Of a stretch of 37,862 bases of DNA, positions 8,736 through 17,014 are shown in pieces. This stretch comes from a virus. Below the pieces are notes generated by a model, which saw only the letters and a list, made by a program, of their open reading frames with translations, had not been told where the DNA came from and did no database searches. Each line of letters opens with the position of its first letter. Positions within the stretch are counted from its first letter, which is position 1. A program made the translations under genes and the position numbers. The stretch covers positions 1 to 37,862 of IMG/VR virus record IMGVR_UViG_3300048835_000110. One strand, written 5' to 3'.

Positions 8736-9328
8736 TCGTCGCGACGTTCGGCGAGCTCCGGTGGGCCGAGCTCGCGCAACGTCGAGCGAAGGTCTCCGCC
8801 GAGCTCGAGGAGCCGGCCGACCTCGTCGTGTTCCACGGAGGGAGCTCGATCGCCGAGGCCCGGAACACCGCAGCCGCGATGACCTCGACGGAGTGGCTCT
8901 GTTTCCTCGACGCCGACGACGAGCTCGAGCCCGGCTACCTCCGAGCGATGGCCGCGCGCCAGCTGGACCGAGGTCTCCTCGCGCCGGCGATCCGGGAGGT
9001 CGTCGAGGGGATCCCGGGCCCGGCCCGCGTCCTCGACGATCGGAACATGGCGACCCTGAACCCGTGTGTCGTCGGGACTCTGATCCGGCGGGAGATCTTC
9101 GACCTCGCCGGCGGATTCTGGACCGAGCGCGCGTGGGAGGACTGGTCCCTCTTCCGGCGAGCCTGGCTCCTCGGCGAGGAGGTCCACCACGTCGCCGACG
9201 CGGTCTACCGTGTTCACGTCAACCCGTCCGGCCGGAACGGGACCGTCCTCCGGCCCCGACAGCTACACCGGGACATCGTCCGGAGTCACGCCCTCTGGAA
9301 GAGAGACCGGCAGAGGAGACCCCGATGA
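8720..9328 (+). CDS. glycosyltransferase 2 of head cassette, GT2-like
   Basis: The 202-residue product starts at ATG 8720 behind GCGGAGG (short spacing) and overlaps gene 1 by 16 bases. MDVAVIVATFGELRW is a nucleotide-binding first strand and AEARNTAAAMTSTEWLCFLD leads into the metal-binding DADDEL (DADD 64-67). FDLAGGFWTERAWEDWSLFR is the typical GT2 region holding the catalytic base, here in the E-D-W-S-L form. Cytoplasmic; no membrane segment. The acceptor is unknown. It ends in a 4-base ATGA overlap with the third transferase. Confidence 0.88.
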   Translation: MDVAVIVATFGELRWAELAQRRAKVSAELEEPADLVVFHGGSSIAEARNTAAAMTSTEWLCFLDADDELEPGYLRAMAARQLDRGLLAPAIREVVEGIPGPARVLDDRNMATLNPCVVGTLIRREIFDLAGGFWTERAWEDWSLFRRAWLLGEEVHHVADAVYRVHVNPSGRNGTVLRPRQLHRDIVRSHALWKRDRQRRPR

Positions 9329-9996
9329 CGATCGCCCTACTCGTGATGACCGACGGCCGGCGGGAATGTATCGAGAGGACCGTCCCCTCGGCCCTCTCCG
9401 AGCTCGTCGGCCCGATCTCGGAGATCTGGATCCACGACGACTCCGGCGACCCCGACTACCGACAGTGGCTCCGCCGGTTCGGAGGGACCGTGATCGGACC
9501 GCCAGCCGGCCGGAGTGGGTTCGGAGGAGCGATCCGGTCCGCGTGGGCCCACCTCCGGGAGCACTCCTCCGCCCGGTTCGTGTTCCACCTCGAGGACGAC
9601 TTCGTGTTCCGCCGTCGCGTCGACCTCGTCGACATGATGGCCGTCCTCCTCGCCCACCCCGAGCTCGTCCAGCTTGCCCTCCGCCGGCAACCGTGGAACG
9701 ACGCCGAGCGCGCCGCCGGCGGGATCGTCGAGCAGCACCCCGACGCCTACGCCGACCGGATCGACGAGCACGGCCGAGCATGGCTCGAGCACCGGCAGTT
9801 CTTCACCACGAACCCGAGCCTCTACCGGATGGCGCTCGTCCTCGATCACGAGTGGCCCGACGGAGCTCAGTCCGAGGGACGGTTCTCCCACGAGCTCCTC
9901 GCCGACGACCGGATCCGGTTCGGGTTCTACGGAGCCCGGGACTCCGGAGAGTGGGTCGAGCACATCGGCCACCAGCGCGCCGGGACCGGCTACTGA
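9325..9996 (+). CDS. glycosyltransferase 3 of head cassette
   Basis: This 223-residue protein starts with MTIALLVMTDGRRECIERTV and has WIHDDSGDPDYRQWL, a small-residue turn (PAGRSGFGGAIRSAW) and the acidic motif LEDDFVF (EDDF, 90-93) in place of DxD. These are features of a small phage GT-A glycosyltransferase type. The late NPSLYRMALVLDHEWPDG and HIGHQRAGTGY are compatible with acceptor and metal-binding elements. ATG start with GAGGAG about 6 bases upstream. A 1-base overlap (TGATG) joins it to the next gene. Confidence 0.82.
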   Translation: MTIALLVMTDGRRECIERTVPSALSELVGPISEIWIHDDSGDPDYRQWLRRFGGTVIGPPAGRSGFGGAIRSAWAHLREHSSARFVFHLEDDFVFRRRVDLVDMMAVLLAHPELVQLALRRQPWNDAERAAGGIVEQHPDAYADRIDEHGRAWLEHRQFFTTNPSLYRMALVLDHEWPDGAQSEGRFSHELLADDRIRFGFYGARDSGEWVEHIGHQRAGTGY

Positions 9997-10826
9997 TGAC
10001 CGTCGTCGCCGTGACGATGGTCCGAGACGAGGAGGACGTGATCGGCTCGACCGTCCGGCACATGCTCGGCGAGGTCGACGCCGTGATCGTCGCCGACAAC
10101 CTCTCGACCGACCGGACCCGCGAGATCCTCGACGACCTCGCCCTCGACGACGACCGGCTCGAGATCGTCGCCGACCTCGACCCCGCGTACGAGCAGTCCC
10201 GGAAGATGACCGCGCTCGCCCACCTCGCCGCCGAGGAGTTCGGCGCGACGTGGATCGTCCCGTTCGACGCCGACGAGTGGTGGTACACCCCGCACGCCGA
10301 CCGGATCGCCGACGTCCTCGCCGCAGTCCCCGCCCGGTGGCACGTCACGCCGGCCGAGCTCTTCGATCACGTCGCGACCGGCCTCGACCCCGACGAGCCG
10401 GATCCCGTCCGGCGGATCGGATGGCGGAGGCGCACGCCGGCCCCGCTCCCGAAGGTCGCCGCCCGCTACCGACCCGACCTCGTGATCGAGCAGGGGAACC
10501 ACGGAGCGCACTACGAGGAGTTCACGCCGGCCCCGTTCGACCCCGTCCTCGTCGTCCGGCACTACCCCTACCGCTCCCTCGAGCAGTTCGTCCGGAAGGT
10601 CCGGAACGGCTCCGCCGCGTACCGCGCCGCCGGCGACCGGCAGGCCCCGGCGCACGGCGCACACTGGCGACAGTGGGGAGAGCTCCTCGACCAGCACGGC
10701 CCCGAGGCCCTCGAGGAGATCTTCCGCCGGTGGTACTGGCGCGCCGACCCTCGCGAGCCCGTGAAGATCGAGGGAGAGCGACAGCCCGCCCTCCTCTTCG
10801 ATCCTCCTCCCGGGGTCCTCGGATGA
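9996..10826 (+). CDS. glycosyltransferase 4 of head cassette, GT2 (Glyco_tranf_2_4-like)
   Basis: The 276-residue product shows a full GT2-type signature. TMVRDEEDVIGSTVRHML is followed by DAVIVADNLSTDRTREIL (the D-N-x-S-x-D-x-T motif) and WIVPFDADEWWYT with DADE at 91-94. The second half (IEQGNHGAHYEEF; VVRHYPYRSLEQFVRKVRNG) is that of the Glyco_tranf_2_4 type. It probably acts in the cytoplasm on a protein or carrier acceptor. ATG overlaps the preceding stop by 1 base and the gene ends in an ATGA overlap. It is the longest transferase core of the cassette and the most confidently assigned. Confidence 0.9.
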   Translation: MTVVAVTMVRDEEDVIGSTVRHMLGEVDAVIVADNLSTDRTREILDDLALDDDRLEIVADLDPAYEQSRKMTALAHLAAEEFGATWIVPFDADEWWYTPHADRIADVLAAVPARWHVTPAELFDHVATGLDPDEPDPVRRIGWRRRTPAPLPKVAARYRPDLVIEQGNHGAHYEEFTPAPFDPVLVVRHYPYRSLEQFVRKVRNGSAAYRAAGDRQAPAHGAHWRQWGELLDQHGPEALEEIFRRWYWRADPREPVKIEGERQPALLFDPPPGVLG

Positions 10827-11719
10827 CGTCGAAAAACCGGAAGCGCGTCCCCTCCGCCGGAGTGGTGATCCCGACGAGAGCCGGCGACGAGTGGCGCGCC
10901 CGGGCCATCGCGTTCGTCCTCGAGTGGTACGCCGACAAGCACCCCGAGCTCCCCGTGGTCCTCGGCGAGCTCGACGAGGCCGAGGAGTGGTCGAAGGGAG
11001 CGGCCGTCGCCGCCGGGATCGAGGAGCTCGGCCCCGTCGACGTCCTGGTGCTCGCCGACGCCGACTCGTTCGTCACCGACCCCCGAGTCCTCGTCGAGGC
11101 CGTCGAGCTCGTGCGCGCCGGCCGGCGCTCGTGGGTCGTCCCCCACCGCACCGTCTACCGGCTCCGAGACCGCGAGACCGAGCGGCTCTACGCCGACCCG
11201 ACCCGCCGGCCCCGGATGAACGTCGTCGCCCGGACCCCGTACATCGGCCCCGCCGGCGGAGGGATCACCGTCGTCTCCCGTGAAGCGTTCGAGCTCGTCG
11301 GAGGGATCGACCGCCGGTTCCTCGGATGGGGAGGCGAGGACGTCGCGTTCGGCTGGGCCCTCGAGACCCTCTCCGGCCCCGCGCACCGTCTCGCCGGCCG
11401 GCTCTGCCACCTCTGGCACCCGCACCCCGCGCCGAACCTCCGCGGGTCCCCGGCCTCCGAGGAGCTCGTCGCCCGCTACCGGGAGGCCCGCGGCTACCCC
11501 CGCCGGATGGCCGCGATCACCGCCGGCGAGGAGTGGGAACCTCTGCCCGAGCTCCCGGAGCCGGTACGGTTCCGGATGACAGCGAACCGACGGACGCTCC
11601 GGCTCTTCGGCTCCGACCTCGTGATCCGGTTCCGAGACGGGATCTACGAGACCTCGGACCCCGACGAGGTCGAGGCGCTCCGACGGCACACGATCGTTCG
11701 AGAGGAGCGCAGACGATGA
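10823..11719 (+). CDS. glycosyltransferase 5 fused to a short head-protein-like tail
   Basis: This protein has 298 residues. Residues 10-205 are a GT-A domain with ADAD at 78-81 and the galactosyltransferase C-terminal signature GIDRRFLGWGGED (161-173), followed by CHLWHPHP with metal-binding-type histidines 196 and 199. Residues 246-298 (RTLRLFGSDLVIRFRDGIY, then ETSDPDEVEALRRH) do not belong to the transferase fold. They resemble the short phage proteins often found just after the capsid gene. The fusion is seen directly; that the tail attaches the enzyme to a virion protein is inference. ATGA overlaps at both ends join it to gene 4 and to the connector gene. Confidence 0.82.
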   Translation: MTSKNRKRVPSAGVVIPTRAGDEWRARAIAFVLEWYADKHPELPVVLGELDEAEEWSKGAAVAAGIEELGPVDVLVLADADSFVTDPRVLVEAVELVRAGRRSWVVPHRTVYRLRDRETERLYADPTRRPRMNVVARTPYIGPAGGGITVVSREAFELVGGIDRRFLGWGGEDVAFGWALETLSGPAHRLAGRLCHLWHPHPAPNLRGSPASEELVARYREARGYPRRMAAITAGEEWEPLPELPEPVRFRMTANRRTLRLFGSDLVIRFRDGIYETSDPDEVEALRRHTIVREERRR

Positions 11720-12351
11720 CCTTCGCGACACCGCAGGACCTCCGGACCTTCCTCACCGGCCAGACCCTCGACGAGGACACCGACGCCGAGTGGATCGCCC
11801 AGGCCGAGCTCCTCCTCGAGCTCGTCTCCGCCGACATTCAGGCCGCGGCCCGGAACCGGATCGTCGCCGGCTCCGAGACCGCGAAGCTCGCCGGCACATG
11901 GTCCCGAGATCTCCTCCTCCCGCGCCGGCCCGTCGTCGCCGTGACCTCCGTCGAGCTCAACGGCTACGCGATCGCCGACGGCCTCTACGAGTGGAACGAG
12001 AGGAGCCTGATCCGCTCCGGCCGGTTCGGAGTGGTGAACGCCGTCGAGCACCTCACGGTCGGGGACGGAGCACATTGGGGAGGCCCGAGCTCGACCGTCA
12101 CCGTCGCCTACAGCTACGGATACTCCGCCGAGACCGTGCCCCTCATCGTGAAGAGCCTCGCCCTCCGGATCGCCGCCCGCACGATCGACAATCCCGGCAG
12201 CGGGATCTCCCAGGAGTCCCTCGGCCCGTACTCCGTCAGCTACCGGAACACCCTCGACGCCGGCGGCTCGCACGTCTCCGAGTCCGAGGCGCGCATGCTC
12301 CGCCGCCGGTTCTCGACGACCGCCGGAACGATCACCGCCGGGAGCCTCTGA
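11716..12351 (+). CDS. head-tail connector (adaptor) protein
   Basis: The 211-residue product has the layout of HK97 gp6/SPP1 gp15-like adaptors. An N-terminal acidic helical part (MTFATPQDLRTFLTG; AEWIAQAELLLELVSADIQ) is followed by a beta region with a proline/aromatic-rich segment (LLLPRRPVVAVTSVELNG), a glycine-rich VAYSYGYS strand, and helices before a flexible C-terminus. It should form the ring under the portal. Its ATG overlaps the stop of glycosyltransferase 5 (ATGA), so the transferase cassette and the connector genes are cotranslated. Confidence 0.82.
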   Translation: MTFATPQDLRTFLTGQTLDEDTDAEWIAQAELLLELVSADIQAAARNRIVAGSETAKLAGTWSRDLLLPRRPVVAVTSVELNGYAIADGLYEWNERSLIRSGRFGVVNAVEHLTVGDGAHWGGPSSTVTVAYSYGYSAETVPLIVKSLALRIAARTIDNPGSGISQESLGPYSVSYRNTLDAGGSHVSESEARMLRRRFSTTAGTITAGSL

Positions 12352-12352
12352 C

Positions 12353-12700
12353 ATGCGGCCCGACCGGCTCTTCCCCTCGACCGTCACCGTCCACCGCGTC
12401 ACGCAGGACGGCCCGCCCGACGAGATGGGAGACCCGACCGAGGAGGTCGTCTCGACCACCTACGCCCGCGCCGGCTCCGTGTGGCAGGTCCAGCGCAGCG
12501 ACGACACCGGGAACACCGACGTCCAGTACGAGGAATGGAAAGGCGCGCTCCGCCGAGATCTCGCCGGCCTCGTCGACGGGACCGACCGGATCGAAGTCGA
12601 GGGGATCACGTTCGAGCTCGAGGGGCCCCCGTGGCCGGCGCGCAACCCGCGGACCGGCCGGATCGAGCTCGTCGAGGTGACGCTGCGGAGGACGCGGTGA
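12353..12700 (+). CDS. head closure (stopper) protein
   Basis: This is a 115-residue, mostly beta protein: TVTVHRVTQDGPPDEMGDPT, SVWQVQRSDD, EVEGITFELEGPPWP and RIELVEVTLRRTR. Size and position fit SPP1 gp16/HK97 gp7-type stoppers that close the channel after packaging. ATG starts 1 base after the connector stop. A GTGA overlap links it to the next gene. The family is assigned from size, secondary structure and order, not from a conserved active site. Confidence 0.72.
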   Translation: MRPDRLFPSTVTVHRVTQDGPPDEMGDPTEEVVSTTYARAGSVWQVQRSDDTGNTDVQYEEWKGALRRDLAGLVDGTDRIEVEGITFELEGPPWPARNPRTGRIELVEVTLRRTR

Positions 12701-13029
12701 GCGCGCCGAGCTCGTTCAAGTTCGAGCCCGATCGGAAGGGGATCGAGAAGGTCCTCGAGGGGCCCGGGGTCGCGAAGGCGCTCACCGACGCCGCCGTCCA
12801 GGTGCGCGAACGGATCCAGCGGTACGCGCCGCGCGGGTTCATGGGGTACTGGCGCTCCGTCCGGTACGTTCCGGCAAAGCCCGGACCCGACGGCCTCGAG
12901 GCCGCGGCCGGAGTCGACTCCCCGGTCTGGCACCTCCCCGAGTACGGAACCGCGAGCTACCCCGCCCGCTCCCCGATCCGCAAGGGAGCCCGCGACGTCC
13001 TCGCCGACTTCAAGGAGGGGAGCTCGTGA
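12697..13029 (+). CDS. neck/head-tail joining protein, HK97 gp10-like
   Basis: The 110-residue protein starts with GTG in a GTGA overlap. It shows a helix (VAKALTDAAVQVRERIQRYAP), a beta-rich middle (YWRSVRYVPAKPG; EAAAGVDSPVWHLPEYGT) and a C-terminal RSPIRKGARDVLADF. The W-H-x-x-E-Y-G-T followed by a basic helix is the pattern of HK97-gp10-like neck proteins. It acts at the head-tail interface during assembly. Overlaps the tail terminator by 4 bases. Confidence 0.78.
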   Translation: MSAPSSFKFEPDRKGIEKVLEGPGVAKALTDAAVQVRERIQRYAPRGFMGYWRSVRYVPAKPGPDGLEAAAGVDSPVWHLPEYGTASYPARSPIRKGARDVLADFKEGSS

Positions 13030-13460
13030 CCGACCCGCTCGTGATCCTGCCGAACATGGAGGCCGTTCTCTCGCAGTTCTACCGCGACCAGCCCGAGATC
13101 CAGGACCTCATCGGCGACCGTGTGTGGACCTCGATCCCGAAGGGAGCCGGCGGAGACCCGATGATCCGCGTAACCCTCCTCGGCGACGAGAAGGTCACGA
13201 GCCGGCCCCTCTGGATCGCCCGGTTCCAGATCCAGACCGACGCGTGGGGAGGATCGAAGGCGCAGGCGCACGAGCTCGCCCGGCTCGCCGAAGGACTCCT
13301 CCACGCCCGGGCCCTCGGCATCCAGGACACGGCCGTGATCGTCGGAGTCGACGGAGGCCCGATGATCGACCTCCCGGACGAGAGCTACGAACCGGCCCGG
13401 CCCCGGTTCCTCTTCACCTCCACCATTACCGCGCACCCGCTCGATACAGTCGCGAGCTAG
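13026..13460 (+). CDS. tail terminator protein
   Basis: This 144-residue product shows the alternating pattern of tail terminator/tail completion proteins. Helix one is MEAVLSQFYRDQPEIQDLIG, followed by RVWTSIPKGAG, a strand RPLWIARFQIQTDAWG, a helix KAQAHELARLAEGLLHAR, and a final strand FLFTSTITAHPL. It caps the tail tube once the tape measure length is reached and joins the neck. The GTG start overlaps the previous stop. A 48-base gap with a hairpin follows before the major tail gene. Confidence 0.78.
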   Translation: MTDPLVILPNMEAVLSQFYRDQPEIQDLIGDRVWTSIPKGAGGDPMIRVTLLGDEKVTSRPLWIARFQIQTDAWGGSKAQAHELARLAEGLLHARALGIQDTAVIVGVDGGPMIDLPDESYEPARPRFLFTSTITAHPLDTVAS

Positions 13461-13463
13461 CGG

Positions 13464-13480
13464 CCGGAGACGCCCTCCGG
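13464..13480 (+). other. short hairpin before major tail protein gene
   Basis: CCGGAG and CTCCGG form a perfect 6-bp stem with a 5-base loop (ACGCC) in the 48-base gap before the major tail gene. No T-run follows, so it is not a standard intrinsic terminator. It could protect the mRNA 5' end of the highly expressed tail gene or mark processing. Confidence 0.4.
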
Positions 13481-13508
13481 TCCGACAAGCGAACGGAGGC
13501 TGCCCCTC

Positions 13509-14078
13509 ATGTCCAACACCCCCGCCGAGATCCTGATCGCCGGTACCGGCACGATCTACACCGCGCCCGAGGGGACCGAGCTCCCTCAGTTCCTCTCCGA
13601 GGCGCTCGACCCCGCGTTCGTCCCGACCGGGTACATCACCGAGGACGGCGCGAAGTTCACCGACGCGAAGTCCGTCGACGAGGTCCGAGCCTGGCAGGCG
13701 TTCTACCCCGTCCGGAAGTTCGTCACCGGCCGGACCGGCTCCCTCGAGTTCACCCTCATGCAGTGGAACGAGGAGAACCTGGTCCTCGCCTACGGAGGCG
13801 GAGGGATCATCGAACCGCAGCCCGGCGAGTACCGGTACGAGCCCCCGGAGCCCGACGAGGTGAACGTCCGCGCCGTCGTCCTCGACATGAGCGACGGAGT
13901 CCGGAACTTCCGGTTCTGTGCAGGCCGGACCTACGTCACGAACGACGTCGAGAGCACGTTCGCGAAGAGCGGCCCCGGCCTCCTCCCGATCACGCTCGAG
14001 ATCCTCGACGACGCCGCGAACGTCAAGCCCTGGCGCTACGACAGCGACGACGCCGCGTTCGCCCCGGCCGCGTCGTGA
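13509..14078 (+). CDS. major tail (tube) protein
   Basis: The 189-residue, mainly beta protein begins MSNTPAEILIAGTGTIYTAP and contains PTGYITEDGAKFTDAK, TGRTGSLEFTLMQWNEENLV and a late FRFCAGRTYVTNDVEST, in line with the single-domain tail tube fold. ATG lies about 9 bases after CGGAGG. It is followed immediately by the tail assembly chaperones, as in most siphoviruses. As one of the most abundant virion proteins it is a second possible acceptor for the phage's glycosyltransferases. Confidence 0.87.
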   Translation: MSNTPAEILIAGTGTIYTAPEGTELPQFLSEALDPAFVPTGYITEDGAKFTDAKSVDEVRAWQAFYPVRKFVTGRTGSLEFTLMQWNEENLVLAYGGGGIIEPQPGEYRYEPPEPDEVNVRAVVLDMSDGVRNFRFCAGRTYVTNDVESTFAKSGPGLLPITLEILDDAANVKPWRYDSDDAAFAPAAS

Positions 14079-14419
14079 GCAACGTCACGAGGATTCGAGT
14101 CGACATCGCCGGCCAGTCCCGCGAGGTCGTCGTCGGAGCGTTCGCGCAGATCGCCGCGAAGAGGCGCTACGGGATGGACGCGCTCCGGGACGGAGATCCC
14201 GAGCCCGTCCTCTACGGAGTGTGGATCGAGCTCGACGGCCCTCGCCCGCCGGCGGAGCGATCGATCGACATCGAGGACCCGAAGCACCCGTTCAACGCGT
14301 GGCTGGCCTCCGTCGAGGGATTCGAGCTCGTCCAGACCGAGGGAGACCCCGATGACGAGGACCCTACGCCGGCGGAGTCGAGCGGCTCGTCGCTCGTCTC
14401 TCCGCCGACCTCGGAGTAG
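14075..14419 (+). CDS. tail assembly chaperone, short (gpG-like) form
   Basis: This 114-residue protein has a core (IRVDIAGQSREVVVGAFAQI; PKHPFNAWLASVEGFELVQ) and an acidic, Ser/Pro-rich tail. It sits between major tail and tape measure genes, where gpG-like chaperones that coat the tape measure are found. GTG starts in a GTGA overlap with the tail tube gene. The -1 frame opens just before its end and continues as the gpT-like part (see next entry). The acidic tail after residue about 95 therefore belongs only to the unshifted product. Confidence 0.82.
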   Translation: MSNVTRIRVDIAGQSREVVVGAFAQIAAKRRYGMDALRDGDPEPVLYGVWIELDGPRPPAERSIDIEDPKHPFNAWLASVEGFELVQTEGDPDDEDPTPAESSGSSLVSPPTSE

Positions 14420-14685
14420 ATCCGGCCGGCCTCCTCAGTGTCCCCGGCGAGGTGCTCGCCGAGATGCAGCGCGCGCACTCTCGCCGGTGGACACACTCCG
14501 AGGAGCTCCTCGCCCTGATCCTCGAGCGGCTCGACGCGCTCTACAACCTGACCGAGTACGTCAACACGAAGCCCGACCGGCGGAGCTCGAAGCTACCGAA
14601 GCCCCTCCGGTACCCGCGCCCGGGCCCGAAGCCGAAGCCGAGGTACTCGACGCCCGACGAGGTGCGCGCGTTCTTCGCCCGATGA
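14075..14685 (+). CDS. tail assembly chaperone, long (gpGT-like) form by -1 frameshift
   Basis: The -1 frame is open from 14356 to the stop ending at 14685. It encodes a coding-looking stretch (YAGGVERLVARLSADLG; SVPGEVLAEMQRAHSRRW; LALILERLDALYNLTEY; basic Lys/Pro-rich end) with no good independent start. A TGA at 14353-14355 closes this frame upstream, so the shift must lie between about 14356 and 14419. The best candidate is G-GAC-CCT at 14359-14365, where CCT can re-pair as CCC. That heptamer is not a canonical slippery site, so the exact point is uncertain. Programmed frameshifting in this gene pair is widespread in siphoviruses. Confidence 0.72.
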
Positions 14686-14701
14686 TCGAGGAGGTCCCCG
14701 A

Positions 14702-17014
14702 GTGGCACTAGGACTAGGAGGCGGAGGCGGGACCGTCGGGACCGGCTACGTCAAGATCAAGCCCGACGCGGCCGGGTTCGGCGAGGACCTCGAGCGCGAG
14801 GTCGGCGCGGAGGCGAACAGCCGCGCCGGCGGGATGGGCGCGAAGGCCTCGATGGCGTTCCGGGGAGCGTTCCTCGCCGGCGCGGCCACGATCGGGAAGA
14901 GCCTCTTCGACTTCGCCGGGTTCGACGCAGGCATGCGGGAAGTGTTCACCCTCATGCCGGACATCACCGCGCCGGCAATGGACGAGATGACCGCGCAGGT
15001 CAAGGCGTTCGCCGGCGAGTTCGGGGTCCTCCCCGACGAGGTGATCCCCTCGCTCTACAACAGCATCAGCGCAGGCGTTCCGCCCGACAACGTGTTCGAG
15101 TTCCTCGAGACGGCGCAGATGCTCGCGAAGGGAGGCGCGACCGACCTCGCGACCGCCGTCGACGGCCTCTCCTCCGTCGTGAACGCCTACGGCGCGGACA
15201 CGATCACCGCGACGCAGGCGAGCGACGCCCTCTTCACCGCGGTGAAGCTCGGCAAGACCACGGTCGACGAGATGTCCGCGAGTCTCTTCCAGGTCGCCCC
15301 GATCGCGAGCTCGTTCGGAGTCTCGTTCGAGGAGGTCTCGGCGACGATCGCCACCCTCACCGCGCAAGGCACCCCGACGGCCGTCGCGGCGACGCAGATC
15401 AAGGGAGCGATCTCCGAGCTCGGCAAGGAAGGAACGAAGGCCTCGCAGACCTTCGCCGAGCTCTCCGGCCAGACCTTCGCGCAGTTCACCGCGTCCGGCG
15501 GGACGATGACCGAGGCGCTCACGATGATGCAGCTAGCCGCGGAGGAGAACGGGACGAGCATCGTCGATATGTTCGGCTCGATCGAGGCCGGCCAGGCCGC
15601 GCTCGGCATCGTGAAGGACCTCGACAAGACCAACGCGAACCTGACCGCGCTCGGCGAGTCGGCCGGCGCGACCGAGGTCGCGTTCGAGACGATGAACGAA
15701 GGCCTCGCCGCGACGATGGCCCGGCTCAAGGCCCGGTTCTCCGTCCTCCTGATCGACCTCGGCGAGAGCCTCGCCCCGACGTTCGAGACGATCGGCGAGG
15801 CCGTCGCCGGCCTCCTCGAAGTGTTCATGGCGATGCCCGCGCCCCTCCGGACGATGATCGTCGTCGGAGGGACCCTCCTCGCCGGCCTCGCCGCGTTCGC
15901 CGGCCCCATCCTGAAGGCGATCCAGCTATTCAAGATGTTGGGGTCGACGATGACCCTCCTCGCCGCGAACCCGTGGGTCCTCGCCGCCCTGGCGCTCGTC
16001 GCCGTCACCGTCCTGATCATCAAGAACTGGGACAAGGTCAAAGCAGCGCTCGAGGCCGTGTGGGGATGGATCCAGGACGCCGCCGGCGCTCTCGCCGATT
16101 GGTTCGTCGGACTGTGGGAGGACGTCACGGGAGCAGTCACCGCCGCGTGGAACGGGATCACCGGAGCGATCTCGTCGGCCGTCTCTGCCATCGGAGACGT
16201 GATCTCCGCCGGGTTCGAGCTCGTGCGCGGAGCGTTCGAGCTCTACCTGGGGATCTACCGGACCCTCTTCGAGACCGCGTGGAACGTCCTCCGGACGATC
16301 GTCGAGACCGCGTGGAACGTGATCCGGACCGTCGTCGAGACCGCGATGACCGCGGTCCGAACCGCGATCGAGGTCGGATGGGCCGCGATCTCGACCGTCG
16401 TCACAACGGCCGTCGGCACCGTCCGGACCATCGTCGAGGGAGCATGGAACGCGCTCGTCTCCGTCACCTCGACCGCGTGGAACGGGATCAAGAGCACGAT
16501 CGAGACGATCGGCGGAGGAGTGGTCTCGTTCGTGACCGGGATCCCGAACGCGATCACCTCCGCGTTCTCCGGTCTCGCGTCTCTGATCTCGACCCCGTTC
16601 ACCGTCGCGTTCGGCGCTATCAAGACCGCGTGGAACAGCACCGTCGGAGGGTTCGGATTCACCGCCCCGTCGTGGATCCCCGGCCTCGGAGGAAAGGGAT
16701 TCACTATCCCGAGCATGGCAACCGGCGGAGTCGCGTCGGACCCCATGCTCGCGATGATCGGCGACGCCGGCCCCCGAGACCCCGAGGTCGTCTCCCCGGT
16801 CTCGCTCCTCCGGGAGACGATCGCCGACGCCCTCGCCGACGCCGGCGGGAGCTCGGCCGGCGGAGGTCTCGTGATCCAGGGACCCCTGATCGGCCACGCC
16901 GAGCTCCGGGACCAGCGCGACGCCGTCGAGCTCTCCCGCGAGCTCTACCGGGAGATCGAACGCCGGCAGAGAGCGGCCGGCACCCGCACGTCGACAGTAG
17001 GGGCCCTCGCATGA
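14702..17014 (+). CDS. tape measure protein
   Basis: The 770-residue protein begins with glycine-rich GTVGTGYVKIKPDAAGF. Residues about 60-330 form a TP901-type minor tail core (FDAGMREVFTLMPDI; ATDLATAVDGLSSVVNAYG; ASLFQVAPIASSFGVSFEEV). Hydrophobic segments lie at about 380-440 (TMIVVGGTLLAGLAAFAG; AALALVAVTVLIIKNW). Repeated AWN-x-x-RT-x-VETAW units lie at about 518-600. It sets tail length; at roughly 0.15 nm per residue the tail should be near 115 nm. GTG start with GAGGAGG upstream. No peptidase or lysozyme motif was seen. It is followed by an ATGA overlap to the distal tail gene. Confidence 0.93.
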   Translation: MALGLGGGGGTVGTGYVKIKPDAAGFGEDLEREVGAEANSRAGGMGAKASMAFRGAFLAGAATIGKSLFDFAGFDAGMREVFTLMPDITAPAMDEMTAQVKAFAGEFGVLPDEVIPSLYNSISAGVPPDNVFEFLETAQMLAKGGATDLATAVDGLSSVVNAYGADTITATQASDALFTAVKLGKTTVDEMSASLFQVAPIASSFGVSFEEVSATIATLTAQGTPTAVAATQIKGAISELGKEGTKASQTFAELSGQTFAQFTASGGTMTEALTMMQLAAEENGTSIVDMFGSIEAGQAALGIVKDLDKTNANLTALGESAGATEVAFETMNEGLAATMARLKARFSVLLIDLGESLAPTFETIGEAVAGLLEVFMAMPAPLRTMIVVGGTLLAGLAAFAGPILKAIQLFKMLGSTMTLLAANPWVLAALALVAVTVLIIKNWDKVKAALEAVWGWIQDAAGALADWFVGLWEDVTGAVTAAWNGITGAISSAVSAIGDVISAGFELVRGAFELYLGIYRTLFETAWNVLRTIVETAWNVIRTVVETAMTAVRTAIEVGWAAISTVVTTAVGTVRTIVEGAWNALVSVTSTAWNGIKSTIETIGGGVVSFVTGIPNAITSAFSGLASLISTPFTVAFGAIKTAWNSTVGGFGFTAPSWIPGLGGKGFTIPSMATGGVASDPMLAMIGDAGPRDPEVVSPVSLLRETIADALADAGGSSAGGGLVIQGPLIGHAELRDQRDAVELSRELYREIERRQRAAGTRTSTVGALA

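Noticed and set aside
16255-16510. Repeats in the tape measure gene as a separate repeat element
   Set aside because: The similarity (AWN-x-x-RT-x-VETAW units) is at protein level and is normal for helical repeats in tape measure proteins.
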